Part shown: positions 52,171-61,309 of the stretch, one piece after another | Layout of the letters: each line of letters begins with the position of its first letter | Numbering within the stretch: position 1 is the stretch's first letter | NCBI RefSeq assembly: GCF_023634765.1 | Contig: NZ_JAMLFX010000009.1 | Location: 18,813 to 82,812, forward strand | Length of the DNA: 64,000 nucleotides | Origin: Pseudomonas sp. AKS31 | Lineage (GTDB): Bacteria > Pseudomonadota > Gammaproteobacteria > Pseudomonadales > Pseudomonadaceae | Reading direction: 5' to 3' | Notes under the pieces: generated by a model | Told to the model about the DNA's origin: nothing | The model's input: the letters and a program-made list of their open reading frames with translations, nothing else | Databases searched by the model: none | Translations under genes and position numbers: made by a program

Positions 52171-52369
52171 TTATTCCGAGATGGCCAGACAGTGGCAATT
52201 AGACATAGACAAAGCCATCGCGATAAGCTCAAAATAGTGGCACCATTGCATATAGCCACCATCTAAGCAGTAGTTCACCCTCCCGAGAAAATCAACTAAA
52301 AGCTTGAAATGCTTAATTATTGTTAGAAAACTCGGGAGCCACGTCTAAAAAACGCGTGAATGTTACCAA

Positions 52370-53176
52370 TTGTCAGTCACAGATGAGAACCGGTGCTTTA
52401 ACATCCCGATGTCAGCACTTAATTCGAGTCAATGCATGATGCTCTCAGGGAACTTAGCGACCAGTAGTCCGCGCCCGACAAATGACGAACCTGGTATTCT
52501 TACTTTGGGTCGTACCCGTGGCGTGGCTGAACATGTCAAAGCGCTAGTCGCCCAGCATTTACGCACTGATATGGCGCTCGAAGCCAGCGCGTACACTAGT
52601 TCATATCAGTTGAATGAACAGTCTGGTTCGTATCGAGCGATCTTCCTGGTTATCGACAGCCCACAGGCCCTCGAAGACAATCTTGCCTTGGTCGAGAACC
52701 TGCGCAGCGACAACTTGAAACCGATCATTTGCGCGGTCATCACCGGTCGCGGCGCCTTCAACAAGATCAAATATTATCTGGCTGGCGCGGATATTTGTAT
52801 CAAGCTCAATACCCTTTCCGACGCTGGCGCCGAGTTGCTGGGCGAGTTCTTCAACAGTGAAGAATGGCAACGCGATATCGATCTGACGCTTGATCCAACC
52901 CGTATCTGCCTGATGGGCACCAGCAAGAAACTCGATATCTCGTTTGCCGAGATGAAGATTCTCGAAGCCTTTGCGCAAACCAGTAATCACATTCTGAGCC
53001 ATGATGAAATCGCCAGCATCATGGGCCTCAACACCAATTTCTACGACCCTCGAGCACTGGAGAAGTCGATCAGTCGCTTGCGTGGAAAAATCAAGGACAT
53101 GTATGGTACAAACGCGATTCAGAGCATTCGCGGCTATGGCTATCGCCTGCTGCGGGGTCTGATATCGACTGCCTGA
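52370..53176 (+). CDS. OmpR-type winged-helix regulator with atypical receiver
   Basis: A protein of up to 268 residues. The C-terminal trans_reg_C domain is clear (SFAEMKILEAFAQTSNHILSHDEIASIMGL...LEKSISRLRGKIKDMYGTNAIQSIRGYGYRLL). The N-terminal half resembles a receiver fold (IFLVIDSPQALEDNLALVENLRSDNLKPIICAVI) but lacks a clear acidic pocket, so phosphorylation is doubtful. Start codon unclear: TTG at 52370, or ATG at 52409 or 52436, none with a strong ribosome site. It stands before an exopolysaccharide cluster, which it may control. Confidence 0.7.
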   Translation: MSVTDENRCFNIPMSALNSSQCMMLSGNLATSSPRPTNDEPGILTLGRTRGVAEHVKALVAQHLRTDMALEASAYTSSYQLNEQSGSYRAIFLVIDSPQALEDNLALVENLRSDNLKPIICAVITGRGAFNKIKYYLAGADICIKLNTLSDAGAELLGEFFNSEEWQRDIDLTLDPTRICLMGTSKKLDISFAEMKILEAFAQTSNHILSHDEIASIMGLNTNFYDPRALEKSISRLRGKIKDMYGTNAIQSIRGYGYRLLRGLISTA

Positions 53177-53455
53177 CTCTCGGGCAGCCATCCCATTTGC
53201 ATACGTACGAAGGATCGTCTAATGCAACCATATAGCTCCCGTTCTGCTTCACGCCTGTTTGAAATCAAGCAATTGAATGAGCGCGACAACACGACCCATA
53301 ACAATAAAACTCCATAACATAGCAGCAGATCGAGTGGAATTTATCGAGGGCCAATCTTGGGCCCAGACCCTGCCTATCGATTACTTCCGAGGAAGTCATT
53401 GCTCGCCTGCCGATTTATCTTTTAGCCAATTTTGGTATGTATTCAGGAGAGAGAC

Positions 53456-54088
53456 ATGGAAACTAGTACAACCCTCCCAAGGAAATATTTTGTTGTCGTG
53501 ACTCACAGTACAACGTCGCAACGCGAACTGGAGAGCATGCTGTCCAGTGAACGTTTCAATTCGTTTGAAGGGGTTGATTCACCCTCTTCCGCTCCAATGG
53601 TGATGGAGTTCACATATCCAGGCATCAATCGTAAAAACGCCCCGCGCAGTATCGAACACGATACTCAGCGAATATTGGCCACGCTTGAGTCCGAATGGCG
53701 CGCTGCGCAATCGGCTAATCCTTTCCAGAATGTCCCGGCCATTACCGGGGGAACCCGCAACATGCCGCCTGCCGTTGACGGTGAACTACCTGGCAATGAA
53801 ACCTGGCATCTGGACCCTGATCAGGGTGCACTGGTCAAAGAAGGTGTCGAAATCAGCCTGACGGGCCTGGAAACAGCATTGGTCAGGAAAATGCTCAGCC
53901 ATGAAGAGCGTGTTGTCAGTCGTGACGAGCTGATTCTCAGCATCGGTCGAGAACCGGAACAATATCGCGGCCTGGAAATGTGCCTGAGTCGCCTGCAAGA
54001 CAAATTCAAAAGCGCCAGTAATGGTGAGCGACTGTTTCGTGCCGTCAGAAACCGCGGTTATTGCCTGATTCAGGAAATCGTCGCGTAA
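53456..54088 (+). CDS. Second winged-helix regulator of the EPS region
   Basis: A 210-residue protein with an unassigned N-terminal half and a C-terminal winged helix (ISLTGLETALVRKMLSHEERVVSRDELILSIGREPEQYRGLEMCLSRLQDKFKSASNGERLFRAVRNRGYCLIQEI), the trans_reg_C pattern. The ATG at 53456 has AGGAGAG. It follows the first regulator after 280 bases; a short frame at 53222 (31 codons, with an AAGGA site) lies between them. A paralogue working with the first regulator is likely. Confidence 0.7.
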   Translation: METSTTLPRKYFVVVTHSTTSQRELESMLSSERFNSFEGVDSPSSAPMVMEFTYPGINRKNAPRSIEHDTQRILATLESEWRAAQSANPFQNVPAITGGTRNMPPAVDGELPGNETWHLDPDQGALVKEGVEISLTGLETALVRKMLSHEERVVSRDELILSIGREPEQYRGLEMCLSRLQDKFKSASNGERLFRAVRNRGYCLIQEIVA

Positions 54089-54478
54089 CCCGCAAGACTT
54101 CCACGAACAGAACAAACAGGCAAAAGTGCGATTACAAAAACAACAAGAGCACTCTGTTTGGCTTCACCCTCCTCCCTGAATTAAACACTCCCTGCCTCCA
54201 CCCTCCAACAGTAACAAATACAACATCATTTATTCACCCCCTGCTCTGCGACCTTTTCTAACACCCTGCTATTTAATTATTAAAAAGTTGGCACTGTGCC
54301 ATCTTGTTAGAACTCGTCAGACACCATTCAAGCCAATAACTTAGTCTATTGACTGACGACAGTTCGGCATATCGATGTTGTTACCTCAGGACACTCGTTA
54401 CAACAAAAACAATAAGTCTGCATAACAACTCGGTTTTCAACTGTTGAAACCTGAATGGACGTCTTTTGGGGATACCGT
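54089..54478. other. AT-rich region upstream of the priming transferase
   Basis: About 390 bases with no supported gene. A near-palindrome TTTCAACTGTTGAAA (about 54433-54447) lies just before the glycosyltransferase start and is a candidate operator for the adjacent regulators. Confidence 0.35.
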
Positions 54479-55873
54479 ATGGATCTTTCTTTAAGTATCA
54501 ATCGAAGCACAGGCCTCAAGGGACTGACCTTTTGGGGCCAATGGGCGCTGGCACAGGGCTTTGTGGTGACGCTGCTGTTCATACTCGCCGAGCAACACAC
54601 CGGGACGGTCGCGTTTTACTACCGGATGTGTGCAACGCTGGCGGTACTGGCGTCGGTGCCGGCTTATACGTTTAGCGGTGTTTACCGCAAGCGTGACAAC
54701 TACCTGACCGGTCTCGGTCGACTGTTCATGGGTTGGTCGATGACCATGGCGGCGCTGGCGTGCATCGCCTTTGTCTGCCAGGCCGATGAGCTGTTTTCGC
54801 GGCAGGTGATTCTGAGCTGGGCGGTGTATGGCTTCCTCGGTCAGGCGTTTCTCTACGCGCCGCTGCATGCGTTTTCCAAGTACTACCAACGATCGCGTAA
54901 AAGCGAGCACAAGACGCTGATCGTCGGTACCGGCGAACTGGCGTTGGGTCTGGCAAAGAAGCTCAGCCAACTGGAAAACCTGCCTTTGGTAGGTTTGGTC
55001 AGCAATGGCGATGTGTCGGCGCTGGGTTCGGATGCACCGCGCGTTGTTGGCGATCAGGAACAGTTGCTGGAGCTGATCGAGGCGCATGACATTCGTCGCT
55101 TGTACATCACCCTGCCGCTGTGTGAAGCCGCGAAAATCGAGGCGATTTATGGCGATTTGCTCGGCGCCAACGTCGACGTGGTGTGGGTGCCGGACTTGAA
55201 CAGTCTGACCCTGCTCAATCACTCGGTGAAGGTGGTGGACGGTCTGCCGGCGATCTACTTGAACGAGAGCCCGTTGACCAGCCGCCCTACTGCTGCTTTG
55301 AGCAAGAGTCTGGTCGAGAAAACCGTGGCGTTTCTGGCGATCATCGCGTTGAGCCCGATCCTGCTGATCATTGCGCTGGCGGTGAAGATCAACTCGCCCG
55401 GCCCGGTGTTCTTCAAGCAGGATCGCCATGGCTGGAACGGCAAGGTGATCAAGGTCTGGAAGTTCCGCTCGATGCGTGTTCACGATGACCGTGACGTGAA
55501 GCAGGCCAGCCGTAATGACTCGCGCATCACCGCAGTCGGTCGCTTTATTCGCCGCACTTCGCTGGATGAGTTGCCGCAACTGTTCAACGTGTTGCAGGGG
55601 CACATGGCCCTGGTCGGCCCTCGCCCGCACGCCGTCGCGCACAACAACTACTACTCGGGGAAAATCCTCGCGTACATGGCGCGTCACCGGATTAAACCGG
55701 GGATCACCGGCCTGGCCCAGATCAGCGGCTGCCGCGGTGAGACGGACACCATCGACAAGATGCAGAAGCGTGTGGAGATTGACCTGCAGTACATCAACAG
55801 CTGGTCGTTGTGGCTGGATCTGAAGATCCTGGTGAAGACGCCGTTTACGTTGCTGTCGAAGGATATTTACTGA
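54479..55873 (+). CDS. wcaJ: Undecaprenyl-phosphate hexose-1-phosphate transferase (WcaJ-like)
   Basis: A 464-residue polyisoprenyl-phosphate hexose-1-P transferase that starts exopolysaccharide repeat synthesis by moving glucose-1-P from UDP-glucose to the lipid carrier. It has four N-terminal membrane segments, a CoA-binding-like soluble domain (KTLIVGTGELALGLAKKL), a further hydrophobic segment (VAFLAIIALSPILLIIAL), and the bacterial sugar transferase domain (FFKQDRHGWNGKVIKVWKFRSM; FIRRTSLDELPQLFNVLQGHMALVGPRPHA). The ATG at 54479 has GGGGA; the ATG at 54455 lacks one. A terminator follows, so it is a single-gene unit. Confidence 0.88.
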   Translation: MDLSLSINRSTGLKGLTFWGQWALAQGFVVTLLFILAEQHTGTVAFYYRMCATLAVLASVPAYTFSGVYRKRDNYLTGLGRLFMGWSMTMAALACIAFVCQADELFSRQVILSWAVYGFLGQAFLYAPLHAFSKYYQRSRKSEHKTLIVGTGELALGLAKKLSQLENLPLVGLVSNGDVSALGSDAPRVVGDQEQLLELIEAHDIRRLYITLPLCEAAKIEAIYGDLLGANVDVVWVPDLNSLTLLNHSVKVVDGLPAIYLNESPLTSRPTAALSKSLVEKTVAFLAIIALSPILLIIALAVKINSPGPVFFKQDRHGWNGKVIKVWKFRSMRVHDDRDVKQASRNDSRITAVGRFIRRTSLDELPQLFNVLQGHMALVGPRPHAVAHNNYYSGKILAYMARHRIKPGITGLAQISGCRGETDTIDKMQKRVEIDLQYINSWSLWLDLKILVKTPFTLLSKDIY

Positions 55874-55893
55874 GGTTCAACGCTGGATACCGC

Positions 55894-55918
55894 AAGGGGA
55901 CGAAAGTCCCCTTTTTTT
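55894..55918 (+). terminator. Intrinsic terminator after wcaJ
   Basis: AAGGGGAC-GAAA-GTCCCCTT with a T7 run, 20 bases past the stop codon. Confidence 0.93.
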
Positions 55919-55966
55919 GTGCGTGGGATTTGGCGCGCGAGAGTAATTGGGCGTGGATGCAAAAAC

Positions 55967-56058
55967 CTGTGGGAGCTGGCTTGCCAGCGATAGCGGTGGG
56001 TCAGGCGACATCAATGTTGCAAGTGCCGGCCTCATCGCTGGCAAGCCAGCTCCCACAG
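55967..56058. repeat. REPIN copy A
   Basis: A 92-base REPIN whose arms begin ctgtgggagctggcttgcca and end in its complement. The 92-base copy at 56238 is almost identical, including the spacer. Confidence 0.85.
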
Positions 56059-56064
56059 GGGATT

Positions 56065-56239
56065 TGTGCTTGGCTCAGGCCTTATGGCTAGACACATAAC
56101 CTGGGGAAGCTGTGCTTGGCTCAGGCCTTACAGCTAGACAAATAACCTGGGGAAGCTGTGCTTGGCTCAGGCCTTACAGCTAGACACATAACCAGGGGAA
56201 GCTGTGCTTGGCTCAGGCCTTATGGCTAGACACATAACT
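56065..56239. repeat. 46-bp tandem repeat, about 3.8 units
   Basis: Units starting tgtgcttggctcaggcctta begin at 56065, 56111, 56157 and 56203 with an exact 46-base period and a few substitutions. The array is bracketed by the two near-identical REPINs. No coding function is visible. Confidence 0.88.
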
Positions 56240-56329
56240 GTGGGAGCTGGCTTGCCGGCGATGGCGGTGGGTCAGGCGACATCAATGTTGCAAGTGCCGG
56301 CCTCATCGCTGGCAAGCCAGCTCCCACAG
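56238..56329. repeat. REPIN copy B
   Basis: A near-perfect duplicate of the REPIN at 55967-56058: both the arms and the non-REP spacer are shared, so it arose by local duplication rather than independent insertion. Confidence 0.85.
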
Positions 56330-56356
56330 GGATTCGGGTGTTTCGGAGATCCGCGC

Positions 56357-58435
56357 TTACTCCGTGATCTTCTCGAAATTGCGATAAAACATGTCCCCTT
56401 CCCGGCTATCGGTCATCGAGTGCAGTTGGTAGCCGCGATTCAGTCGCGCACCACCGTCACGGGTCAGCGGCGCCCAGACCAGGTTGGCGCGGCGCATGGT
56501 CGACATGCTCATCATCTCGTCGAACGGGATCGACAGGTAGATGCCTTTGTCGAAACTACCTTCGCCATATTCAGCACTGCCCGCCGTGGTAATGGTCGCC
56601 CAAGCGCCAAAGCGCACGCCATTGAAAAACTCGCGCGAGATGTCCACGGTGCCACCCCAATCCCCAGCCAGATAACGCCCGACGCTAACCGCCGCCAGCG
56701 TATCGAACGGCAGATCCGTATACGCCGTGACATGCCCGGTCACCACCGAGTAATCACGCAGGGCAAAACCCTGATCGAAATCGCGCTGACGCAGCCAGTT
56801 CAGATCCGCGCCCACCGACCAGCGTTCACCGGTGGGGCGGAACAACACTTCACCGCCGACACCGGCGAACATCGACTCCAGATAACCGCCATACACCATG
56901 CCGTACAGGTCTTTATCCAGTTGCTCGGCATGGCTGACCTGGAACAACGGCATGGTCGTGTTGGACGTGGTCAGGTATTGGCGTAAATCCGTACGCACTC
57001 GCGGCAAACCGCTCGGCGCGTCGTAGGTGAACTTGTCGAAGTTGTTGGCCAGGTTGGCGCTAAGCAAACCGCTCCACCAAGTGTTGCGATTGAAGCGGTA
57101 TTCAGCGTCGGCATCAGCACTCAATTGATAGAGCAAACCATCCGGACCACCAACGTTCTGCTTGAAGCCCAGCCCGACGCCATAGCTGAAATGCTGCGGC
57201 GCTTCGGTGTAGAGGGTTTTCTCGTTGTGCGGCATCGCCGGGTTGATCTCGGTGGTGCGGTGCAAAGACTCCAGTGGCTCCTCGTTGCTGATCACTTCGC
57301 GGAAGGTCTGGCGCGGCAAGCTGGTTTCTTCCAGCGGCAAGTCGTAGCGCTTGTTGACCACGGTGAACCAGTCGATGTCGTCGTTGACGCTGTTATCAAG
57401 AATCCGGCTCGCCCGCCCGACCGCCTTCGACGAATGGAAGTAGCGCTGCTGCTCGCCATACACGATCAATTCCGAATCACGCTGCGTGATGCGCTCGACC
57501 TTGTAGCCGGCGTTCTGCTGCAAGCGTTGCGACACATTGGCCCAGTTGACCTGATCCATCGCCGTGGTCGGCGCCTTCGCCGGCAACGGTTCCGGAGTCG
57601 GGTCGTAAGTCTTGGCCGGTGCCTTGCGGCTGACGAAATTGGTGTGGAAGGTCACGCCGAACATCGCCGTATTGCCGCGCTCCCACGCCGCGCTGACATC
57701 AACCGAATCGGTGACTTTGAACACCGCGCCGAGGTTGATCGGCGAGTCCTGCTTGATCTCGTTGTCCTTCGGCTCGTGCTTGTAATCATTGCCTTCGTAT
57801 TCGAGTTTCAGGCTGAGACGATCCCACGGCGTCTGATAGCTCACCCCACCGAAGAACGACGGCCGACCGCGAAAGTACGAACCCGAGTTGACGTCACCGG
57901 TGCCTTCAAGTGCCGGGCGGGTATCGAAGCGATCACTGACGTTGCCCAACGGGTTGTCCATGTCGCCGCGATTACCGAGGTAACCCCAGGCAATCCCGGC
58001 GCTGAAATCGAAATTGTCGTAGCGCTTGTTGGCGACGAAAAATTCACTGGAAAACAAACCCGTACCGCCGATGTCTCGGAAGCCCAGCGCCACGTCGGGC
58101 AGCCAGTGACTCTCCTGCCACAGCCGGACTTTGACGTCGACCGCCTTGTCCTTATAGCTTTGGCTGCCGCTCAGGGCCTCCGAGCCGTACGGCCGGTTGG
58201 TGATCGCGGTGTAGCGAAACGAGCCTTCGAGCCAGTCCAGCGGCTGCAACGAAACGCTGTAGCGGCTGTACGGTTCGGTGCGGTTGGCGTTGACGCTCAA
58301 CTCGCCGGCCGGGGCCATGCGCGCGGTCGGCGTCTGCAACAGCCCGGTGCCACCGAAATCATTCTGGGTAATGCGCGGCTCGGCATGAGCCAGACCGCAA
58401 GGCAATAACAACACAGCTGCAAAACGTAACTTCAA
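56357..58435 (-). CDS. yjbH: YjbH/GfcD-like outer-membrane exopolysaccharide protein
   Basis: A 692-residue outer-membrane beta-barrel protein of the YjbH/GfcD family, close to the family's usual length. It has a signal peptide (ending AHA), then ITQNDFGGTGLLQTPTARMAPAGELSVNANRTEPYSRYSVSLQPLDWLEGSFRYT, and near the end the block SIPFDEMMSMSTMRRANLVWAPLTRDGGARLNRGY. It is thought to help export or anchor a polysaccharide. It overlaps the preceding yjbG-like gene by ATGA and ends the operon. Confidence 0.87.
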   Translation of the reverse strand: MKLRFAAVLLLPCGLAHAEPRITQNDFGGTGLLQTPTARMAPAGELSVNANRTEPYSRYSVSLQPLDWLEGSFRYTAITNRPYGSEALSGSQSYKDKAVDVKVRLWQESHWLPDVALGFRDIGGTGLFSSEFFVANKRYDNFDFSAGIAWGYLGNRGDMDNPLGNVSDRFDTRPALEGTGDVNSGSYFRGRPSFFGGVSYQTPWDRLSLKLEYEGNDYKHEPKDNEIKQDSPINLGAVFKVTDSVDVSAAWERGNTAMFGVTFHTNFVSRKAPAKTYDPTPEPLPAKAPTTAMDQVNWANVSQRLQQNAGYKVERITQRDSELIVYGEQQRYFHSSKAVGRASRILDNSVNDDIDWFTVVNKRYDLPLEETSLPRQTFREVISNEEPLESLHRTTEINPAMPHNEKTLYTEAPQHFSYGVGLGFKQNVGGPDGLLYQLSADADAEYRFNRNTWWSGLLSANLANNFDKFTYDAPSGLPRVRTDLRQYLTTSNTTMPLFQVSHAEQLDKDLYGMVYGGYLESMFAGVGGEVLFRPTGERWSVGADLNWLRQRDFDQGFALRDYSVVTGHVTAYTDLPFDTLAAVSVGRYLAGDWGGTVDISREFFNGVRFGAWATITTAGSAEYGEGSFDKGIYLSIPFDEMMSMSTMRRANLVWAPLTRDGGARLNRGYQLHSMTDSREGDMFYRNFEKITE

Positions 58436-59193
58436 CGAACCACCTCGGCCAGCTGCGTGGCAATGAATTCGGCCAACTGCTGATTCAGTTCAGGAAGAGG
58501 CGGATCAAGATCATCATTTTTCACCGGCACCAGAATCTTGCTGCCGGCCACCGGAAACTGCCCGGACTCGCGATTCCAGTGGGCAATGCCGACGCGCCGC
58601 GACACGCCGTTGGGCTGGATCAGCCACAGATAATCAGCTTCGGCATCGGCCAGAATCGAGCAGCCTTCCAGGTACTCACGCGCCTCCTGCAACGGCTGAT
58701 ACGGCAAGTGGCACGGCTCGGCGACTGCGCCCAGCACTTGCACTTCATCGACACGTTTCGGATAAACCAGACGATCGCCGTCATCGAGGCGAATGTTGCG
58801 CGCGAAGCCAACCTCCAGCGCCACCGGATCGAGATCGGCAATCTGCCGCCCCGTCACCGGCATCTGCCGCACTTCTTCGGCCAGACGCTGCGCCAGCGCG
58901 ACACGACTGGGTCGATCAAACAACGCCGCCATGCGCTGCAGCACGTCGAGGTCAAACAGCACGCCGACCTTGAGCCGTGTCTGCTCCTCAATCAACGACT
59001 GCCGCAGCAACCCGCCCGCCAGCCAATAGCCTTCGGCGTTCGGCACCGCTTCGCCGATCACATCGAGCAAGCGCCCGCCCGCTGGCAAAGCGACCGGTCC
59101 GGGATTGGCGACATCGCCCGACACCGTGACGGCCGCCTGACTCACACTGGCGACCAGCATCAGGCCCGCCGATAACAGCTTCAGGCGCATCAC
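58432..59193 (-). CDS. yjbG: YjbG/GfcC-like periplasmic protein
   Basis: A 253-residue periplasmic protein with signal peptide (ending SQA) and a SLBB-like fold as in GfcC (VTVSGDVANPGPVALPAGGRLLDVIGEA...; ARNIRLDDGDRLVYPKRVDEVQVLGAV). It overlaps yjbF-like and yjbH-like genes by four bases at each end, so the three are translated together. Confidence 0.84.
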   Translation of the reverse strand: MMRLKLLSAGLMLVASVSQAAVTVSGDVANPGPVALPAGGRLLDVIGEAVPNAEGYWLAGGLLRQSLIEEQTRLKVGVLFDLDVLQRMAALFDRPSRVALAQRLAEEVRQMPVTGRQIADLDPVALEVGFARNIRLDDGDRLVYPKRVDEVQVLGAVAEPCHLPYQPLQEAREYLEGCSILADAEADYLWLIQPNGVSRRVGIAHWNRESGQFPVAGSKILVPVKNDDLDPPLPELNQQLAEFIATQLAEVVR

Positions 59194-59855
59194 GGCAGGT
59201 GCCTGCGATCAGGGGTCAGTTGCACAACCTTGACGCGCAACTGCGAGGTCAGTTGCTGTTCGCTCTGCAAAATGAACCCGTCACGCGGGTCGACCCAGTA
59301 ACGATTGGTCGCGCTCAGGCCGATGGCCGGGGCGTCAATCTGCTCATCGACACGCAGCACGGTGTATTCCTTGTCGAGAATCTGCAGGGTTTGTTCGGCG
59401 CGGCGCGAGAAGCGGCTGTTGACGATCACCCCGACTTCCTGGCCCTTGTAGAGGTCGATCCAGCGCCGCGTGGTGAAACCGTCGGCGACGTGATGCAGGC
59501 CCTGCTTGAACGGCGCGTCATCGGCCAGCCGCGTGCCATCGAGATCGCCTTCCAGGCCCAGGCCAATGCTGCGCACGGCGAGGCCATTGCGCAGCAACAG
59601 CACTTGTTTGCCCGAGGCGACCCAGAACTGCAGGTCCTCACGCTCGCGCACCAGCGCCAGCACCCCGGAGCCGGACGGCGTGGTCAGTTTCAGTTGCGGG
59701 TAGTTGACCCCGGCCACTTCGGCCGCCGACACGTCGACTTCATCCGGGCCGACAACCGCCGCTTTAAGGTTGTTCAACGAAGCGCTCATCAGCGGATTAC
59801 AGCCGCACAGCAACGAGGCCGCCGTCAGGCACAGGCCAACTTTCAGAATGTTCAA
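59190..59855 (-). CDS. yjbF: YjbF/GfcB-like lipoprotein
   Basis: A 221-residue outer-membrane lipoprotein (lipobox LLCGC, Cys19) with the YjbF/GfcB domain (YPQLKLTTPSGSGVLALVREREDLQFWVASGKQVLLLRNGLAVRSIGL; RWIDLYKGQEVGVIVNSRF; RYWVDPRDGFILQSEQQLTSQL). Position in the yjb/gfc order supports it. Confidence 0.86.
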   Translation of the reverse strand: MNILKVGLCLTAASLLCGCNPLMSASLNNLKAAVVGPDEVDVSAAEVAGVNYPQLKLTTPSGSGVLALVREREDLQFWVASGKQVLLLRNGLAVRSIGLGLEGDLDGTRLADDAPFKQGLHHVADGFTTRRWIDLYKGQEVGVIVNSRFSRRAEQTLQILDKEYTVLRVDEQIDAPAIGLSATNRYWVDPRDGFILQSEQQLTSQLRVKVVQLTPDRRHLP

Positions 59856-59866
59856 AGTCGGCGACC

Positions 59867-60982
59867 TTATTTGCTGTTGTTACTGTATTCGCTCCAGTTC
59901 TTCGCAGCGGAAGCGCCGGTGCCGACAATCGATGCCGACGGCACCAACTGGCTGATCAGACGGTTCCAGCGAGTCACGTTGGCAGGCCCGACATACACCA
60001 CGTCCTGCGGACGCACTTCGAAGTGCGAAGCGAGGGCCATGGCGGTGGGCGATTCGGCTTCCAACTGGTAGATCTTCGCCGGTTCGACATCGAGGTTTTC
60101 CACGCCACGAATGACATAAACCGCGTTGCCATTGGAGGTGGTCTGGGCCAGGCCGCCAACCGAACCGAGCACGTCGGTGAGGTTCATCGTCGCGGTCTTG
60201 AAACTCAACGCACGGGGCTGATTGACCTCGCCCATCACGTAGATTCGCTTGTTGTCGTTGTATGGCAGATACAGCTGGTCGCCACCCTTGAGGTAGACGT
60301 TCTGCAACTCGGAATCCTGCTGATTGAGCGAGTCGAGATTCAGCGGATAAGTGCGCCCCTTGCGCGTCAGCAACAGCCCGGACAGATCGGCGTTGTTGGT
60401 GTCGATGCCGGCCGAACCGAGGGCTTCGACCACGCTCAGCGGATTGGTGGAAATCGCTTGCGGGCCGGCCTTGGTTACCGCGCCGGTGACCACGACTTTC
60501 TGACTGGCGAAACGCAACACCGCGACATCCACCTGCGGCTCGGCGATAAATGCCGACAGCCGCTGTTCAATGTCCGAGCGCAGTTGCTGGATGGTCCGGC
60601 CGGCGGCCTGGACTTCCTTGATGAACGGGTAATACAGCGTGCCATCGGAGCGCACCAGTCGGCCGTTGGCATCGATCTGTTGTTGCGCGCCGGACGGGGC
60701 CGTCAGCTCAGGGTGATCCCATACCGTGATGTACAGAACATCGTTGTTGCCGATGCGGTATTCGGCCGGGGTGGCCAACAGCTCCGGCGGCAGCGACTCA
60801 CGCTTTTGCGTGGCGCGGTTCATGGCAATCAGCTTGGGCGTGATCGGAATCAGCTCGACCCGGCTGCTTTCGCTGGCACCCTGGCGGGTGATGTCACTGG
60901 TGCTGAGGTATTGACCGGGGGAAAACATGCAACCTTGCAAAGCGAGACTTGCCAACATTAAAAGATAAACACTACGAGTCAT
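59867..60982 (-). CDS. wza: Wza/GfcE-like polysaccharide export lipoprotein
   Basis: A 371-residue outer-membrane polysaccharide export protein. It has a lipoprotein signal (lipobox LQGC), the poly_export domain (YRIGNNDVLYITVWDHPELTAPSGAQQQIDANGRLVRSDGTLYYPFIKEVQAAGRTIQQLRSDIEQRLS) and two SLBB domains. The C terminus (PANVTRWNRLISQLVPS) is as in Wza. It sits between yjbE-like and yjbF-like genes, as GfcE belongs to the gfc set. No tyrosine kinase or phosphatase gene accompanies it here. Confidence 0.88.
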   Translation of the reverse strand: MTRSVYLLMLASLALQGCMFSPGQYLSTSDITRQGASESSRVELIPITPKLIAMNRATQKRESLPPELLATPAEYRIGNNDVLYITVWDHPELTAPSGAQQQIDANGRLVRSDGTLYYPFIKEVQAAGRTIQQLRSDIEQRLSAFIAEPQVDVAVLRFASQKVVVTGAVTKAGPQAISTNPLSVVEALGSAGIDTNNADLSGLLLTRKGRTYPLNLDSLNQQDSELQNVYLKGGDQLYLPYNDNKRIYVMGEVNQPRALSFKTATMNLTDVLGSVGGLAQTTSNGNAVYVIRGVENLDVEPAKIYQLEAESPTAMALASHFEVRPQDVVYVGPANVTRWNRLISQLVPSASIVGTGASAAKNWSEYSNNSK

Positions 60983-61022
60983 AATGGCACTACGCTATTC
61001 AAGGGCGAATCCAAAAACAAAG

Positions 61023-61046
61023 TCACCCGACTTGCGTCGGGCGACC
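61023..61046 (-). terminator. Terminator/attenuator between yjbE and wza
   Basis: GTCGCCCGAC-GCAA-GTCGGGTGAC on the minus strand, followed by a T-rich run (TTTGTTTTT), lies between two genes of the same operon. It would let most transcripts end after yjbE and a fraction read into wza-yjbFGH. Confidence 0.72.
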
Positions 61047-61072
61047 CTGTACTGCACTAACAGAACTTCCTG

Positions 61073-61309
61073 TTAGTTATGCGTGCCGGTTGTACCGGTG
61101 GTACCCGTCGTACCGGTGGTACCGCCGTTGGCACTGCCACCGCTGTTAGACGCCGCTACAGCACTGGCAACCATTGCAGTACTGGCTGCGGGCGCTTGAG
61201 AAGCCGCCACGTTGCCACCTACATTGGTTACCGCTGTCAGCGGTGCTTCAGCGGCGGCAGCCCAGTTGCTCAACATCGTCAACAGGGCAACTGCCATCAC
61301 TTTTTTCAT
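61073..61309 (-). CDS. yjbE: YjbE/GfcA-like small secreted Gly/Thr-rich protein
   Basis: A 78-residue secreted protein: signal peptide (ending AAA), then a low-complexity Ala/Ser/Gly part ending TTGTTGTTGTTGTHN, as in E. coli YjbE with its Thr-rich tail. It is first in the operon and separated from the rest by a terminator-like stem, so it may be made in excess. About 230 bases upstream (61310-61539) hold its promoter region. Confidence 0.75.
   Translation of the reverse strand: MKKVMAVALLTMLSNWAAAAEAPLTAVTNVGGNVAASQAPAASTAMVASAVAASNSGGSANGGTTGTTGTTGTTGTHN

Noticed and set aside
56065..56239. CRISPR array
   Set aside because: The units are contiguous 46-bp tandem repeats with no variable spacers and no cas genes nearby.
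55810..56986. Open frames through the REPINs and tandem repeat
   Set aside because: They are read-throughs of palindromic repeats with REP-derived peptides and no independent coding support.
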